DNA of 20,274 nt, from IMG/VR virus record IMGVR_UViG_3300009168_000693, positions 1-20,274 of that record; one strand, written 5' to 3'. The position numbers were made by a program, and so were the translations under genes. Under the pieces are notes generated by a model, which was not told the origin of the DNA, ran no database searches, and saw only the letters and a list, made by a program, of their open reading frames with translations. Below, in pieces: positions 1-6,968 of this stretch. Within the stretch, counting starts at the first letter, position 1. Each line of letters begins with the position of its first letter. Source of the stretch: a virus.

Positions 1-226
1 CCCGGACGAAAAAGCAGACCCGTTGTTGTTTTTTTTTTTGAATTATCCCCCTCTTACAAATTAGAGTCGTTTTTTTTTTTTTTTTTTTTTTATCAGGAAA
101 GAACGAACACTCTGCGCTCAGAGCACACATGGGGGCAATAAAATCGAAAATCGAAAACCAGCCCAAAATCCACTGCCATATCTATCTCACAAGACAACAA
201 AAATAGTTATTGCAAACTCGCCCGAA
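1..226. other. AT-rich non-coding leader
   Basis: I see no convincing gene here. The stretch holds a run of 11 T (29-39), a run of 22 T (70-91), a short hairpin CTCTG-CGCT-CAGAG (110-123) and a tandem AAATCGA repeat (141-147, 148-154). It lies upstream of the first gene and may be a genome or contig end. The hairpin is not followed by a T run in either direction, so I do not call it a terminator. Confidence 0.6.
70..91. repeat. Homopolymer run of 22 T
   Basis: Twenty-two consecutive T residues, with a shorter T11 run at 29-39. Such runs are slippage-prone both in replication and in sequencing, so the exact length is doubtful. Confidence 0.85.
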
Positions 227-238
227 TTGTGTTATCAT
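210..238 (+). promoter_or_regulatory. Sigma70-like promoter for the first two genes
   Basis: TTGCAA (210-215) and TATCAT (233-238) are separated by 17 bp, a fair match to the -35/-10 consensus. Transcription would begin near 245, shortly before the ribosome binding site of the gene at 263. No other promoter candidate this good is seen in the leader. Confidence 0.5.
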
Positions 239-262
239 TATGGCAGTGAAATGGAGGACAGT

Positions 263-718
263 ATGGCAAGGCAGGATACAGGGCGGCTCAGTGTTGCGAG
301 GAAGATATTGCTCGAGGCCAGTCAGCGGGCGATGGAGACAGGCGAATACACGATCTCACTTAGGTGCAGGTCGAAGAGCGACGCGTTTAATATCAGACAA
401 AGCTGCTACACATTCCAGCGCTCATGGATAGTGCAAATCGAAGAGCAAGCGATACTCGATGGCAAAGACCCACAGCTCATTATCAATGAGACGATAATGA
501 AAGCGGCTTGGCCAAGCGCCTCAATGCGTTATGAGTTTGTTGAAGGCGTGCATTGGCTTATATTCGAGTTCAAGAGGATTGGAACAGACCCGAACTGGGA
601 TGAGCTGCTTAAGGATCGGCTCATTGCTGGACCACCGCCTCGACCACCAGCACCACCGAAGGAACCACAGCTGAATAGTGATGAGATATATGCAATGCTC
701 ACGGAGGCTAAACAATGA
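263..718 (+). CDS. Hypothetical protein, proline-rich C-terminus (151 aa)
   Basis: Unrecognised. The frame is open back to a TTG at 227 and an ATG at 251. I chose ATG 263 because GGAGG at 253-257 sits 5 bp before it; that GGAGG overlaps the 251 ATG, so 251 is poorly placed. The N-terminal half is mixed helical and polar. A proline run (GPPPRPPAPPKEP) near residues 125-137 links to a short acidic helical tail. No catalytic motif, signal peptide or membrane segment is visible. The stop overlaps the next gene by 4 bp, so the pair is probably translationally coupled. Composition is more AT-rich than the replication genes downstream. Confidence 0.7.
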   Translation: MARQDTGRLSVARKILLEASQRAMETGEYTISLRCRSKSDAFNIRQSCYTFQRSWIVQIEEQAILDGKDPQLIINETIMKAAWPSASMRYEFVEGVHWLIFEFKRIGTDPNWDELLKDRLIAGPPPRPPAPPKEPQLNSDEIYAMLTEAKQ

Positions 719-1425
719 TGAGCGATTCGCAAATACTCAGAGCAATTGATGAAGCGAGGAAGAATGGCGAGATTACATTTCTCTCAGAAGAACCAAAGAA
801 AGACCGCGCAAAGATATATAGATTGCTTGATAAACAAAAAGAGGATGCATTACCTCTCTTCCCAAATGAAGATAGGTTTGAAGTTCATTTGCCTAAAGAG
901 GGCGGGAGAGTAACACTCAGACGAAAGAGTGAAGATAGCTTGCTTATGGTGGCTACACCAGGCGAAATAAAGCCTGTTGAGGTGAAGCCGAAAAAGGCGA
1001 GGAAGAAAACACCAGCAATTGAAAAGGCTGAGAAGGATATAGAGAATGTTGAACGCTCAATTCAACAACACCTGCATGAACTTACGCCTGAGCTACTGCG
1101 AGAGCATCGTCAAGCGATTATGATCAGGCGAATTGCAATCGAGTATTATCAAGACACTAAAGATGAAGTCTTCATTCCAGTCTTTAAGTGTGAGACAAGT
1201 GATTGGGAGAACCGTGTTCAAGAGGCTTTTAATCCTGATTACATGCCTGAACAAGAGTTTAAGCTGCTTCCAAGGCGTGAGCAAATTAGGAAGAGAATAG
1301 GCGAGATACAAAATAGCTCGAGTGCAGACGATCAACGAGAGCATAGGCTGTTGCTCGAAGAACTTGATCGCTTGATCTTGCTTGAAGATAAGAAGTGGAC
1401 AGACCCTGACGGACTTCTTGACTGA
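715..1425 (+). CDS. Hypothetical charged, coiled-coil-rich protein (236 aa)
   Basis: Unrecognised. ATG 715 overlaps the previous stop and follows GGAGG (703-707) at 7 bp; a second ATG at 718 is equally usable. The protein is highly charged, with a lysine-rich linker (KPKKARKKTP, about residues 90-101) followed by long, probably coiled-coil, helices. There is no recognisable enzyme motif. Its TGA stop ends at the first base of a 33-bp palindrome, which could form a hairpin at the 3' end of this transcript. Roles in early takeover or packaging are possible but unsupported. Confidence 0.75.
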   Translation: MMSDSQILRAIDEARKNGEITFLSEEPKKDRAKIYRLLDKQKEDALPLFPNEDRFEVHLPKEGGRVTLRRKSEDSLLMVATPGEIKPVEVKPKKARKKTPAIEKAEKDIENVERSIQQHLHELTPELLREHRQAIMIRRIAIEYYQDTKDEVFIPVFKCETSDWENRVQEAFNPDYMPEQEFKLLPRREQIRKRIGEIQNSSSADDQREHRLLLEELDRLILLEDKKWTDPDGLLD

Positions 1426-1457
1426 TATTGCTCTATAAACCGTTTATACAGCAATAT
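1425..1457. repeat. 33-bp near-perfect palindrome, copy 1
   Basis: Pairing position 1 with 33 and so on around the central C1441, 15 of 16 base pairs match; only C1433/C1449 fails. The left arm starts ATATTGCTCTATAAAC. It begins at the last base of the preceding TGA stop and lies about 30 bp upstream of a strong promoter. Related copies are at 6969-7003 and 16911-16943. It could be an operator, a ParB-type binding site, or an RNA hairpin at a transcript end. Confidence 0.9.
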
Positions 1458-1487
1458 GAAACACTCAATGAGGAAAGATTACTCATA

Positions 1488-1516
1488 TTGACAGCACCGA
1501 AACGGCGTGTTAAAAT
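1488..1516 (+). promoter_or_regulatory. Strong sigma70-type promoter
   Basis: TTGACA (1488-1493) matches the -35 consensus exactly, followed after 17 bp by TAAAAT (1511-1516), with an extended -10 TGT just before it (1508-1510). Expected start is near 1523, about 23 bp before the ATG at 1546. It probably drives the long run of coupled genes up to 6916. Confidence 0.8.
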
Positions 1517-1545
1517 CGCAAGTTAGAGCAACAACGGAGTCTAAA

Positions 1546-1734
1546 ATGGACGAAAATCAGGTCCGCGCACTCGCGGTCAGCTACCACGCCTTGCTCGAGG
1601 CCAGTGCGTGCGGCAATTCTGCCGCCGCAAACACTTGGGCCTATATCTTGGACAAAGCTCAGAAAGCCACTGGCGTCATGCTCATCAAGCAGGAAACGGT
1701 GGACTTCTGGAAAGAATGGAAGAGGGCAGCATGA
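1546..1734 (+). CDS. Hypothetical protein (62 aa)
   Basis: Unrecognised small, probably all-helical protein. The frame is open back to a GTG at 1507, but that lies inside the promoter. ATG 1546 is preceded by CGGAG and lies just after the predicted transcript start. It is the first gene of the coupled cluster; its stop overlaps the next start as ATGA. No motif is visible. Its position suggests immediate-early expression and a possible host-directed role, which is inference only. Confidence 0.65.
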   Translation: MDENQVRALAVSYHALLEASACGNSAAANTWAYILDKAQKATGVMLIKQETVDFWKEWKRAA

Positions 1735-2021
1735 AGCCATTCACAATCAAGCGTTACACCCTCTCGCACCACGGCGTAATCCCTGGTGCGAGGGGCCACA
1801 AGAAGGAAATCGTGCCAGTTGGCACCGAAGTCTTCTGCATCACTTACGGTCGTCAAGTTTTCTGGTGTGCTTACCAGAATTTAGAGATGGCTGAGGCGTG
1901 CATGGACGGCTTGGAAGCAAGCTTAGATGGTCGAGCGAAGAGACAAATACCGCTGGATACCATGATCGCTTGGAATTTCAAGCCCACCATCCCGAGTCGT
2001 GTAGCGAGGATTAAGCAATGA
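1731..2021 (+). CDS. Hypothetical protein (96 aa)
   Basis: Unrecognised. ATG 1731 overlaps the previous stop by 4 bp (ATGA) and has a GAAGAGGG ribosome site. Upstream starts in the same frame would overlap the previous gene deeply, so I rejected them. The sequence has beta-like segments (EVFCITYGRQVFWCAY, residues about 32-47), a short helical part, and a basic C-terminus. It shows no signal peptide or catalytic motif. Its stop overlaps the next gene by 4 bp. Confidence 0.65.
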   Translation: MKPFTIKRYTLSHHGVIPGARGHKKEIVPVGTEVFCITYGRQVFWCAYQNLEMAEACMDGLEASLDGRAKRQIPLDTMIAWNFKPTIPSRVARIKQ

Positions 2022-2269
2022 AACCGCACCCACTCTTCGAAGTCTGGACACCAGACACTGTTGCCGAATGCTTGGAGGGAGTTAAGGACGATCTTTACTC
2101 CGCTCTGTGGGCACTCGTTCCTTACTACACTAAGCGCGAGAGCAATGAACTCCCACCCGATCCAGACTTCAATGCGCTGGCGGGCTTTTGGGATAAACTC
2201 GAGCCCGAACAGCAGGCCAAGCTGAATGAGTTGGCTGCGGAACAGGAGAAATCCTATGGACGAGTTTAG
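2018..2269 (+). CDS. Hypothetical protein (83 aa)
   Basis: Unrecognised. It starts at an ATG overlapping the upstream stop (ATGA), with AGGA before it. Rich in acidic and aromatic residues; the C-terminal half (KLEPEQQAKLNELAAEQEK) is likely helical. It ends in TAG, one of few genes in the window to do so, and the end overlaps the next gene by 14 bp. No function can be assigned. Confidence 0.65.
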   Translation: MKPHPLFEVWTPDTVAECLEGVKDDLYSALWALVPYYTKRESNELPPDPDFNALAGFWDKLEPEQQAKLNELAAEQEKSYGRV

Positions 2270-2489
2270 CGTCTTCTGGTGGGATAAGGACGGAGGGCAG
2301 CATCGTGAGCTGTCCTTCGTCGAGGCCGAGCCAGCAATGCGTGCTGTGAAACGACTCACTAGCGGGCCAGCATTCATGCTTGGTATCGTCAAGCGCATAG
2401 TCGTTACTGACGGCGGCGACTGTTGTGTGTTTGAGTGGATCAAAGATGTTGGAATTACTTTCCCAAGGAAGCCGGAGGAGCAAGCATGA
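2256..2489 (+). CDS. Hypothetical protein (77 aa)
   Basis: Unrecognised. ATG 2256 is chosen because AGGAGA lies 7 bp before it; an upstream ATG in the same frame at 2226 lacks this. Sequence begins MDEFSVFWWDKDGG and looks like a small alpha/beta fold. The pattern W(W)DKDG...R..SF.EA resembles small phage accessory proteins that I cannot name. It is coupled to the next gene by an ATGA overlap. Confidence 0.65.
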   Translation: MDEFSVFWWDKDGGQHRELSFVEAEPAMRAVKRLTSGPAFMLGIVKRIVVTDGGDCCVFEWIKDVGITFPRKPEEQA

Positions 2490-2680
2490 GATATGGTATC
2501 TGGTGTGCGGTCAGTGGTGGCGTGAGTGGGCACAGAGAGGCCTGGTTGAAGGAAGGCGAACAGCGTGTCGAGTGCGACACCTACGAGCAGGCCTTCTTCA
2601 CTGCCAAAGACCTGCAAGAGCGGAAGAAAGATCATCCCTACGCAGTTTTCGCCTACGTCCCTCGACCATTGGAGAAGTGA
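2486..2680 (+). CDS. Hypothetical protein (64 aa)
   Basis: Unrecognised. It starts with ATGA overlapping the upstream stop, with GGAGGAGCAAGC before the ATG giving a strong ribosome site. The protein begins MRYGIWCAVSGGVSGHREAW and ends in YAVFAYVPRP, consistent with a compact beta-sheet fold. It shows some similarity in style to the neighbouring 77-aa protein (aromatic N-terminal strand followed by helix). No catalytic residues can be proposed. Confidence 0.65.
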   Translation: MRYGIWCAVSGGVSGHREAWLKEGEQRVECDTYEQAFFTAKDLQERKKDHPYAVFAYVPRPLEK

Positions 2681-2681
2681 G

Positions 2682-3110
2682 ATGAAGAACAAGTTTGAAG
2701 AGAAGGAAATGGAACTGAGCCAAGTCGTTGATCAGGCTTGCACGGCTCTAAGCGAACTCGCTGATGAGATGCAAGAGGCCTTCGACAACACTCCCGAAAA
2801 CCTGCAGACCTCTTCTTTGGGTGAGGCCCGTGAAGCAGCGGCCGATCAGCTCAGCAGCATTGATCGGCCCTCAGTTCATGAGTCACTCGAGGCTACCAAG
2901 GTCAAAGTCCACATTCCAGTCCGCACACCCAGTCAAGAGAAAAAGCTCTCTCGTTCGGACAGGCGTGATGACGCCATCTCTATGTTGCAAAGTGCTGTTG
3001 ATGTGCTGAAGGACATGGAGTCCTACCACGGAGTTGACTCATTGCTTGAGGAACTCGATCAAGTTATCTCTGAGGCTGAGGCCGTCGAGTTCCCGGGGAG
3101 GTCTGCATGA
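2682..3110 (+). CDS. Phage protein with D-N-x-PE-x-LQ motif (142 aa)
   Basis: ATG 2682 follows GGAGAAG and lies 1 bp after the upstream stop. Residues about 15-60 are helical with the motif EMQEAFDNTPENLQTSSLGE. I recognise this as a recurrent pattern (DNMPE.LQ) of small phage proteins of unknown role. A basic linker (TPSQEKKLSRSDRRDD) leads to a second helical region that ends acidic. It looks like a coiled-coil, possibly oligomeric protein. No enzymatic residues are evident. The stop overlaps the tiny membrane peptide at 3107. Confidence 0.65.
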   Translation: MKNKFEEKEMELSQVVDQACTALSELADEMQEAFDNTPENLQTSSLGEAREAAADQLSSIDRPSVHESLEATKVKVHIPVRTPSQEKKLSRSDRRDDAISMLQSAVDVLKDMESYHGVDSLLEELDQVISEAEAVEFPGRSA

Positions 3111-3214
3111 GCCCCTGGCTCTATATCCCTGGCTCAGCCATCTTAGGCTTTGCTTGGTTAGAGACTTGCTTTCATCTCATCGAGCTTGCTAAGTTTTTGG
3201 GAGGCTTCGAATGA
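3107..3214 (+). CDS. Small hydrophobic membrane peptide (35 aa)
   Basis: A very short gene with good translation signals: GGGGAGG lies just before ATG 3107, and ATGA overlaps link it to the genes on both sides. It encodes MSPWLYIPGSAILGFAW followed by a second half with one Cys and one His. Residues about 4-30 are hydrophobic enough for one membrane pass. Without it there would be a roughly 100-bp gap in an otherwise gap-free cluster. Function unknown; small membrane peptides in phages can act on the host envelope, but nothing here proves that. Confidence 0.6.
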   Translation: MSPWLYIPGSAILGFAWLETCFHLIELAKFLGGFE

Positions 3215-3663
3215 GAGCAGTCTTAATCGACCCTTGGCTGAAGACGATCGAGGAAGTCGAACTCGACTCCGACAAGAACATCGGAGCGAGGATCGGCTGT
3301 GAGTGGATCACAGGCGTTCAGGTCAACGCTCGCCTGTTCATGTACCTCGATGAAGTTGGCTGTCTCCCGCCTTCTGAGGGAGGCCCGAAGGTCCAGCGGT
3401 TCTTCACCTTCGAGCATCACAGCTACAAGCCCAATCTCAGGTTCGGGGGCTGTGGCCTTGTTCTCGGCTCAACAGCTGGGGGCAACTCACGCTCTGTCAA
3501 GCCAGGTGATCTTAAGCTGATGCAGAGCATTGTGCGATGGCTGGAGGTCCATCCAGTCGATGTTGCTCACAGTGAGTCTTGGGTCGATCATCCTGTCTTC
3601 GGTCGAGTCAAGCAGTTCAAGAAAGCTATCGTCTGGGCCAAGGGCAATAAGGAGAAGGCATGA
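3211..3663 (+). CDS. Hypothetical protein, DUF3846-like (150 aa)
   Basis: The start overlaps the membrane peptide stop (ATGA), with GGGAGG upstream. The N-terminus MRAVLIDPWLKTIEEVELD and the later G-L-V-L-G-S segment (about residues 81-86) resemble the DUF3846 pattern (xxxxIDP...V.EVEL... then IxGxxxxxG). That family is found in phages and plasmids and has no known activity. The match is by eye and partial. No signal peptide or membrane part. Coupled to the next gene. Confidence 0.6.
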   Translation: MRAVLIDPWLKTIEEVELDSDKNIGARIGCEWITGVQVNARLFMYLDEVGCLPPSEGGPKVQRFFTFEHHSYKPNLRFGGCGLVLGSTAGGNSRSVKPGDLKLMQSIVRWLEVHPVDVAHSESWVDHPVFGRVKQFKKAIVWAKGNKEKA

Positions 3664-4022
3664 GTAAGAAATACCCAGTCCCCGCTCACTCAGCAAACAT
3701 CTGGACAGAGGGCCATAAGCTCTTTCTTGAGCTTGGCGGTCATGCTGTCCAGATCTCGCTTGATAAGTGCTCGATTGAGACAGGGCCAAGCAACGCCCCG
3801 CTCGCTCGACAGCTCGGGTGGAGCACACTCTTGTCTGTCCTGCGCTCGAGAGAAACCGCTGGTCACACACCCAGCATTGGACAAAAGGGCTCGCCCGTCC
3901 AGCACGATATCGAGCGAATGGTTAAAGAGTATAAAGCAAAGAAACGAACCACTGTTATTGGTGGAATGGAGTTCGACAGCGACGAGTTACTTGGCTTCCT
4001 CAAAAAAGAAGGAATTATCTAA
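3660..4022 (+). CDS. Hypothetical protein (120 aa)
   Basis: Unrecognised. ATG 3660 overlaps the previous stop, with AGGAGAAGGC just before it. The N-terminal part (SANIWTEGHKLFLELGG) looks like a small beta domain, while the C-terminus (residues about 80-120) is basic then acidic and helical. It lies immediately before the helicase gene, whose ATG shares one base with this TAA stop (TAATG), so the two are likely coupled. That gives no more than a hint of a helicase-associated role. Confidence 0.65.
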   Translation: MSKKYPVPAHSANIWTEGHKLFLELGGHAVQISLDKCSIETGPSNAPLARQLGWSTLLSVLRSRETAGHTPSIGQKGSPVQHDIERMVKEYKAKKRTTVIGGMEFDSDELLGFLKKEGII

Positions 4023-5482
4023 TGCAGCATAAGCCGACTGAAGAGCAACAGGAGATTGTGGACTTTGCGAACTCAAGCAAAGACAATCTCTTGATTAATG
4101 CTCTTGCAGGTGCAGCCAAGACCAGTACGCTGGAATTGCTGTGTGATAAGATGCCTGTTCAGCCGATCCTCTCAATCGCCTTCAACAAGCGCATTGCTGA
4201 GGAAATGGCTAAGCGCCTTCCAGGCCATGTCAAGTGCTCGACCATCAACGCACTTGGACACAGGGTTTGGGCTGACGCGACAGGCAGGAGGCTTACTTTA
4301 GATACCAAGAAGACGAACACCATCTTCAAGGCCGTCGCAGACAGCATGTCGAAGATCGATCGGCAGGACATGCAAAACTCTTACGACGAGATCATGAAGA
4401 TCGTACGGGCAGCGAAAGTGGCTGGCTACATTCCAGACAAATGCTTTCCTTCCGCGAAGAGGCTTGTGAGTGCAGATGATTTCTTCAACTCATTAGAGGA
4501 TATCCCGACACCACTGATGACTGATGCAGCCGACAAGATTTTGGTTAAGTCGATCAACATGGCTTACGACGGCTTCATCGACTTCGACGACCAGATCTAC
4601 ATGCCCACTCTCTTCGGCGGCACCTTCCCTAAGTTCCCCATAGTAATGGGAGATGAGACGCAGGATTGGTCGCCTCTCAACCATGAGATGCTCTCTAAGC
4701 TAGTGCAGGACAGGCGGTTCATTGGAGTGGGCGATCCCTGGCAAGCCATCTACGGCTTCCGTGGAGCAATGTCCAACTCGATGGCAGCTCTCGGCACCCG
4801 CTTCGAATGCAAGGAGATGGGGCTGAGCATCAGCTTCCGCTGCCCAAGAGCGGTTATCAGGAAGGCGCATTCGAGAGTCCCTCACATGCGCTGGCCTGAG
4901 TGGGCTATCGAGGGTGAGGTCAAGCAGCACGGACTCTGGGACATCGACAAGGTTCCAGATGGTGCGACAGTGATCTGCAGAAACAATGCCCCTCTCTTCA
5001 AAGCCACGCTGGACTTGCTCAAGAACGGTCGCGGAGCTAAGCTCGTCGGGGCCGAGGTTGGTCCAGGCCTTGTGAAGATCATGCGGAAGTTCGGTCCTGA
5101 AAGCATGAACCAAGAGGCCATGTTCACTGCCATCGAAAAGTGGGAACAGGAGGCACTGAAGAAGACCCGCAATCCAGGCGCTGTTGCAGACAAGCGGGAG
5201 TGTCTTGAAGTCTTTGCTATGGCAGGGCCGAACCTTGGTGCAGCCATCGCCTATGCTGAGCACGTCTTGTTCAAGTCCAGTGGAACAATCACTCTCATCT
5301 CCGGCCATAAGAGCAAGGGCCACGAGTGGGATAACGTCTTCCACCTCGATCCCTGGAGAATACCTTCTAAGTGGGCTTCACCGGGCACTGAAGAGTACAA
5401 CCAAGAGCTGAACGTGAGATATGTCATCGAGACTCGCGCGAAGCAATCCCTCAACCTCATCTCGATGCAGGAGAAGGACTGA
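4022..5482 (+). CDS. UvrD/PcrA-like superfamily 1 DNA helicase (486 aa)
   Basis: An ATP-driven 3'-5' helicase of the UvrD/Rep type, probably for phage DNA replication or repair. Motifs appear in family order: Q-motif TEEQQ (6-10), Walker A ALAGAAKTS (27-35), Walker B DETQD (211-215), motif III GDPWQAIYGFRGA (about 237-249), motif IV SFRCP (about 275), HKSKGHEWD (about 429-437), and motif VI YVIETRAK near the C-terminus. At 486 residues it is shorter than the usual 650-720, as is typical of phage versions. The glycine before the catalytic Walker A lysine is alanine. Overlaps its neighbours by 1 bp on both sides. Confidence 0.9.
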   Translation: MQHKPTEEQQEIVDFANSSKDNLLINALAGAAKTSTLELLCDKMPVQPILSIAFNKRIAEEMAKRLPGHVKCSTINALGHRVWADATGRRLTLDTKKTNTIFKAVADSMSKIDRQDMQNSYDEIMKIVRAAKVAGYIPDKCFPSAKRLVSADDFFNSLEDIPTPLMTDAADKILVKSINMAYDGFIDFDDQIYMPTLFGGTFPKFPIVMGDETQDWSPLNHEMLSKLVQDRRFIGVGDPWQAIYGFRGAMSNSMAALGTRFECKEMGLSISFRCPRAVIRKAHSRVPHMRWPEWAIEGEVKQHGLWDIDKVPDGATVICRNNAPLFKATLDLLKNGRGAKLVGAEVGPGLVKIMRKFGPESMNQEAMFTAIEKWEQEALKKTRNPGAVADKRECLEVFAMAGPNLGAAIAYAEHVLFKSSGTITLISGHKSKGHEWDNVFHLDPWRIPSKWASPGTEEYNQELNVRYVIETRAKQSLNLISMQEKD

Positions 5483-5856
5483 TGAATAAGCTTTCACCAG
5501 AGCAACTTGATCAACTCGACAGGATCGTCATTGAGCTTCGCAAGTCGAAGGAGACAATCAAGGACCGCTTCGACTCAGTTAACGGTGTCATCAATGTGCT
5601 GAACGAAGAGATCGAGCACTACAACCAACTGCTCATTGAAGCCCAGGACTTTCGCAACGCGGTCGCAGAGACGATCGAGGGTGATTGGGCTGACAAGCCT
5701 GAAGAGTGGTTTGAGTCAACCGCTGGTGAGGAGCAAGCTTCTTGGAAGGAGGAATGGGACCAGACTTACCCAGAGGAAATCGACACTGTGGCCGAGGTCG
5801 AGCTTGAGTCACTGAAGCACGATGAAGAACTCTTGAGCTTGCCACAGAGCGCATGA
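5482..5856 (+). CDS. Hypothetical acidic coiled-coil protein (124 aa)
   Basis: Unrecognised. Its ATG shares one base with the helicase stop (TGATG). Residues about 5-60 form a likely coiled coil (heptad-like LDQLDRIVIELRKSKE), followed by an acidic, tryptophan-containing part (DWADKPEEWFES, EEQASWKEEW) and an acidic helical tail. No catalytic motif. Translation just after the helicase suggests possible partnership, as an inference from position only. Confidence 0.65.
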   Translation: MNKLSPEQLDQLDRIVIELRKSKETIKDRFDSVNGVINVLNEEIEHYNQLLIEAQDFRNAVAETIEGDWADKPEEWFESTAGEEQASWKEEWDQTYPEEIDTVAEVELESLKHDEELLSLPQSA

Positions 5857-6116
5857 TCCTCCGCTCTTTCCATGGACTGCGGTTCGAGGCCCTCTCTCCA
5901 GCGAGATATGTTTTCTTGCTGGAGGAGGACTCGGACCCACTCTATCTCATCTTCGATGGAGTTTACTGGCAACTTCGATACAGAGATGAACCGACTGAAT
6001 GTCGCTTCGTATCAAGGGCCAATGCAACACTGTGGCTTCGACAGCAAATAGACGAGGCCGAGGAAAGACATCATCTTCAATTTGACTTTGCACACTATGG
6101 AGAATCGAATGAGTGA
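5853..6116 (+). CDS. Hypothetical protein (87 aa)
   Basis: Unrecognised. ATGA overlap with the upstream gene. The first two thirds contain beta-like segments with many aromatics (YLIFDGVYWQLRYRD), followed by an R-A-N-A-T-L-W-L helix. It resembles a small fold in which a strand bundle is capped by one helix. No signal peptide, membrane segment or active-site pattern. Its end overlaps the next gene by 8 bp. Confidence 0.6.
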   Translation: MILRSFHGLRFEALSPARYVFLLEEDSDPLYLIFDGVYWQLRYRDEPTECRFVSRANATLWLRQQIDEAEERHHLQFDFAHYGESNE

Positions 6117-6489
6117 AACGAACGGAAATGCATTACCTCCCCCACGCGAGGCCATCATCGAGCAAGCCCACCGCCTCCATCAAGAGGTGGCACATGAGCG
6201 CGACACGCTGCGGAAGCAGCTCTCCGACGCCCTGACCGTGATTAAGGGCCTCGAAGCCCAACTCGCCGTAGCGGAGCTTGAGTCGAGTCAGCAACGCTCC
6301 AGAACTGAAAGCGCGATGTCTGTGCGAGACGAGGCTGTCGGTCGTCGTGCCTCAGTCGAGGCTGTACTCCAGGCCATGATGGCGATTGGCCGGAGCTTTA
6401 TTATCCAGAACGAACCCCTCGTCCGAGCAACGGAGGCCGACAATGAAGAAGCTACTGCTGCTCAGCCTGCTCTTGGTGGCCCAAAATGA
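6109..6489 (+). CDS. Hypothetical coiled-coil protein (126 aa)
   Basis: Unrecognised. Start ATG 6109 is preceded by GGAG at 6 bp; in-frame ATGs at 6082 and 6097 are less well placed. Residues about 15-80 form a long charged coiled coil (AHRLHQEVAHERDTLRKQL, ALTVIKGLEAQLAVAELESS). The tail is alanine-rich. The last 47 bp also encode the signal peptide of the next gene in another frame. It may be a structural or scaffolding partner of that envelope protein; this is inferred from overlap only. Confidence 0.65.
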   Translation: MSETNGNALPPPREAIIEQAHRLHQEVAHERDTLRKQLSDALTVIKGLEAQLAVAELESSQQRSRTESAMSVRDEAVGRRASVEAVLQAMMAIGRSFIIQNEPLVRATEADNEEATAAQPALGGPK

Positions 6490-6916
6490 AGCGCACTCGG
6501 CTTCGCCTCCCCCGAGCTGCCTCTCACACAAGGAAGCCAAGGCGACGTACCGAGGCGCGTACCTCTACTGGCACAGAGGTCCGTCCGGTGCTCGTTGCTG
6601 GTCGGATCGAAGGCGACAATCAAGCGTGGTTAAGGTGGCTCCTAATGCTGTCAGAACAGAACTGGCCGAAGGGCCGCTCATGATCCCTCCTGAGATCGTC
6701 CCGACCTTACCCAAGCCTGAGGTCGACCCGCCAATGAAGTGGGAATGGGAGCCAATGGCCCGCTACACTACTTTCGAGGGAGAGGAACCAGACACTTGGC
6801 CAAAGCTCGAAGACAACTCACGCCACTTCGAGTGGTTCGCCGGTTTCATCGCAGCCATTCTCGTCTTTTGGCTGTGGCGTCGTTATGAGAGGAGGAAAAT
6901 AAATGTGGTAAACTGA
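6443..6916 (+). CDS. Exported, membrane-anchored protein with YWH/RCW motif (157 aa)
   Basis: ATG 6443 follows GGAGG with suitable spacing and starts a typical signal peptide (MKKLLLLSLLLVAQNEAHSA, residues 1-20). The mature part has Cys26 and Cys52, which could form a disulfide, around AYLYWHRGPSGARCWSDR (39-56). I have seen this YWH...CW pattern in proteins of Rhizobiales. A proline-rich stretch leads to a C-terminal membrane segment (about 131-145, WFAGFIAAILVFWLW) and a basic tail. So most of the protein would face the periplasm. A lysis or superinfection-exclusion role is conceivable but unproven. It is the last gene of this transcription unit. Confidence 0.75.
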   Translation: MKKLLLLSLLLVAQNEAHSASPPPSCLSHKEAKATYRGAYLYWHRGPSGARCWSDRRRQSSVVKVAPNAVRTELAEGPLMIPPEIVPTLPKPEVDPPMKWEWEPMARYTTFEGEEPDTWPKLEDNSRHFEWFAGFIAAILVFWLWRRYERRKINVVN

Positions 6917-6926
6917 AAAATAATGG

Positions 6927-6954
6927 TTGACAATACATACGAGACGTGTATGAT
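6927..6954 (+). promoter_or_regulatory. Sigma70-type promoter of the replication cluster
   Basis: TTGACA (6927-6932) and TATGAT (6949-6954) are 16 bp apart, with TG just before the -10. Expected start is near 6961, so palindrome copy 2 would be the first transcribed element. It follows the 6916 stop by 10 bp. Confidence 0.75.
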
Positions 6955-6960
6955 GCATAC
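6936..6960. promoter_or_regulatory. Candidate operator: three CATAC half-sites
   Basis: CATAC (6936-6940), GTATG (6948-6952) and CATAC (6956-6960) alternate in orientation, giving inverted repeats with 7-bp and 3-bp spacers. They cover the spacer, the -10 and the start point of the promoter, where a bound repressor would block transcription. The ribbon-helix-helix protein encoded at 7740 is a possible binder. Confidence 0.45.
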
Positions 6961-6968
6961 GTTCAACT

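Noticed and set aside
110-123. Short hairpin CTCTG-CGCT-CAGAG as terminator
   Set aside because: Only 5 bp of stem and no T run after it in either direction.
1871-2692. Long minus-strand open frame (273 codons)
   Set aside because: It lies antisense to four rightward genes with good ribosome sites and overlaps; the translation is Ser/Leu/Cys-rich with no motif, typical of a shadow frame.
4700-5344. Minus-strand open frame of 214 codons
   Set aside because: Antisense to the helicase motifs III-VI region; no ribosome site or recognisable domain.
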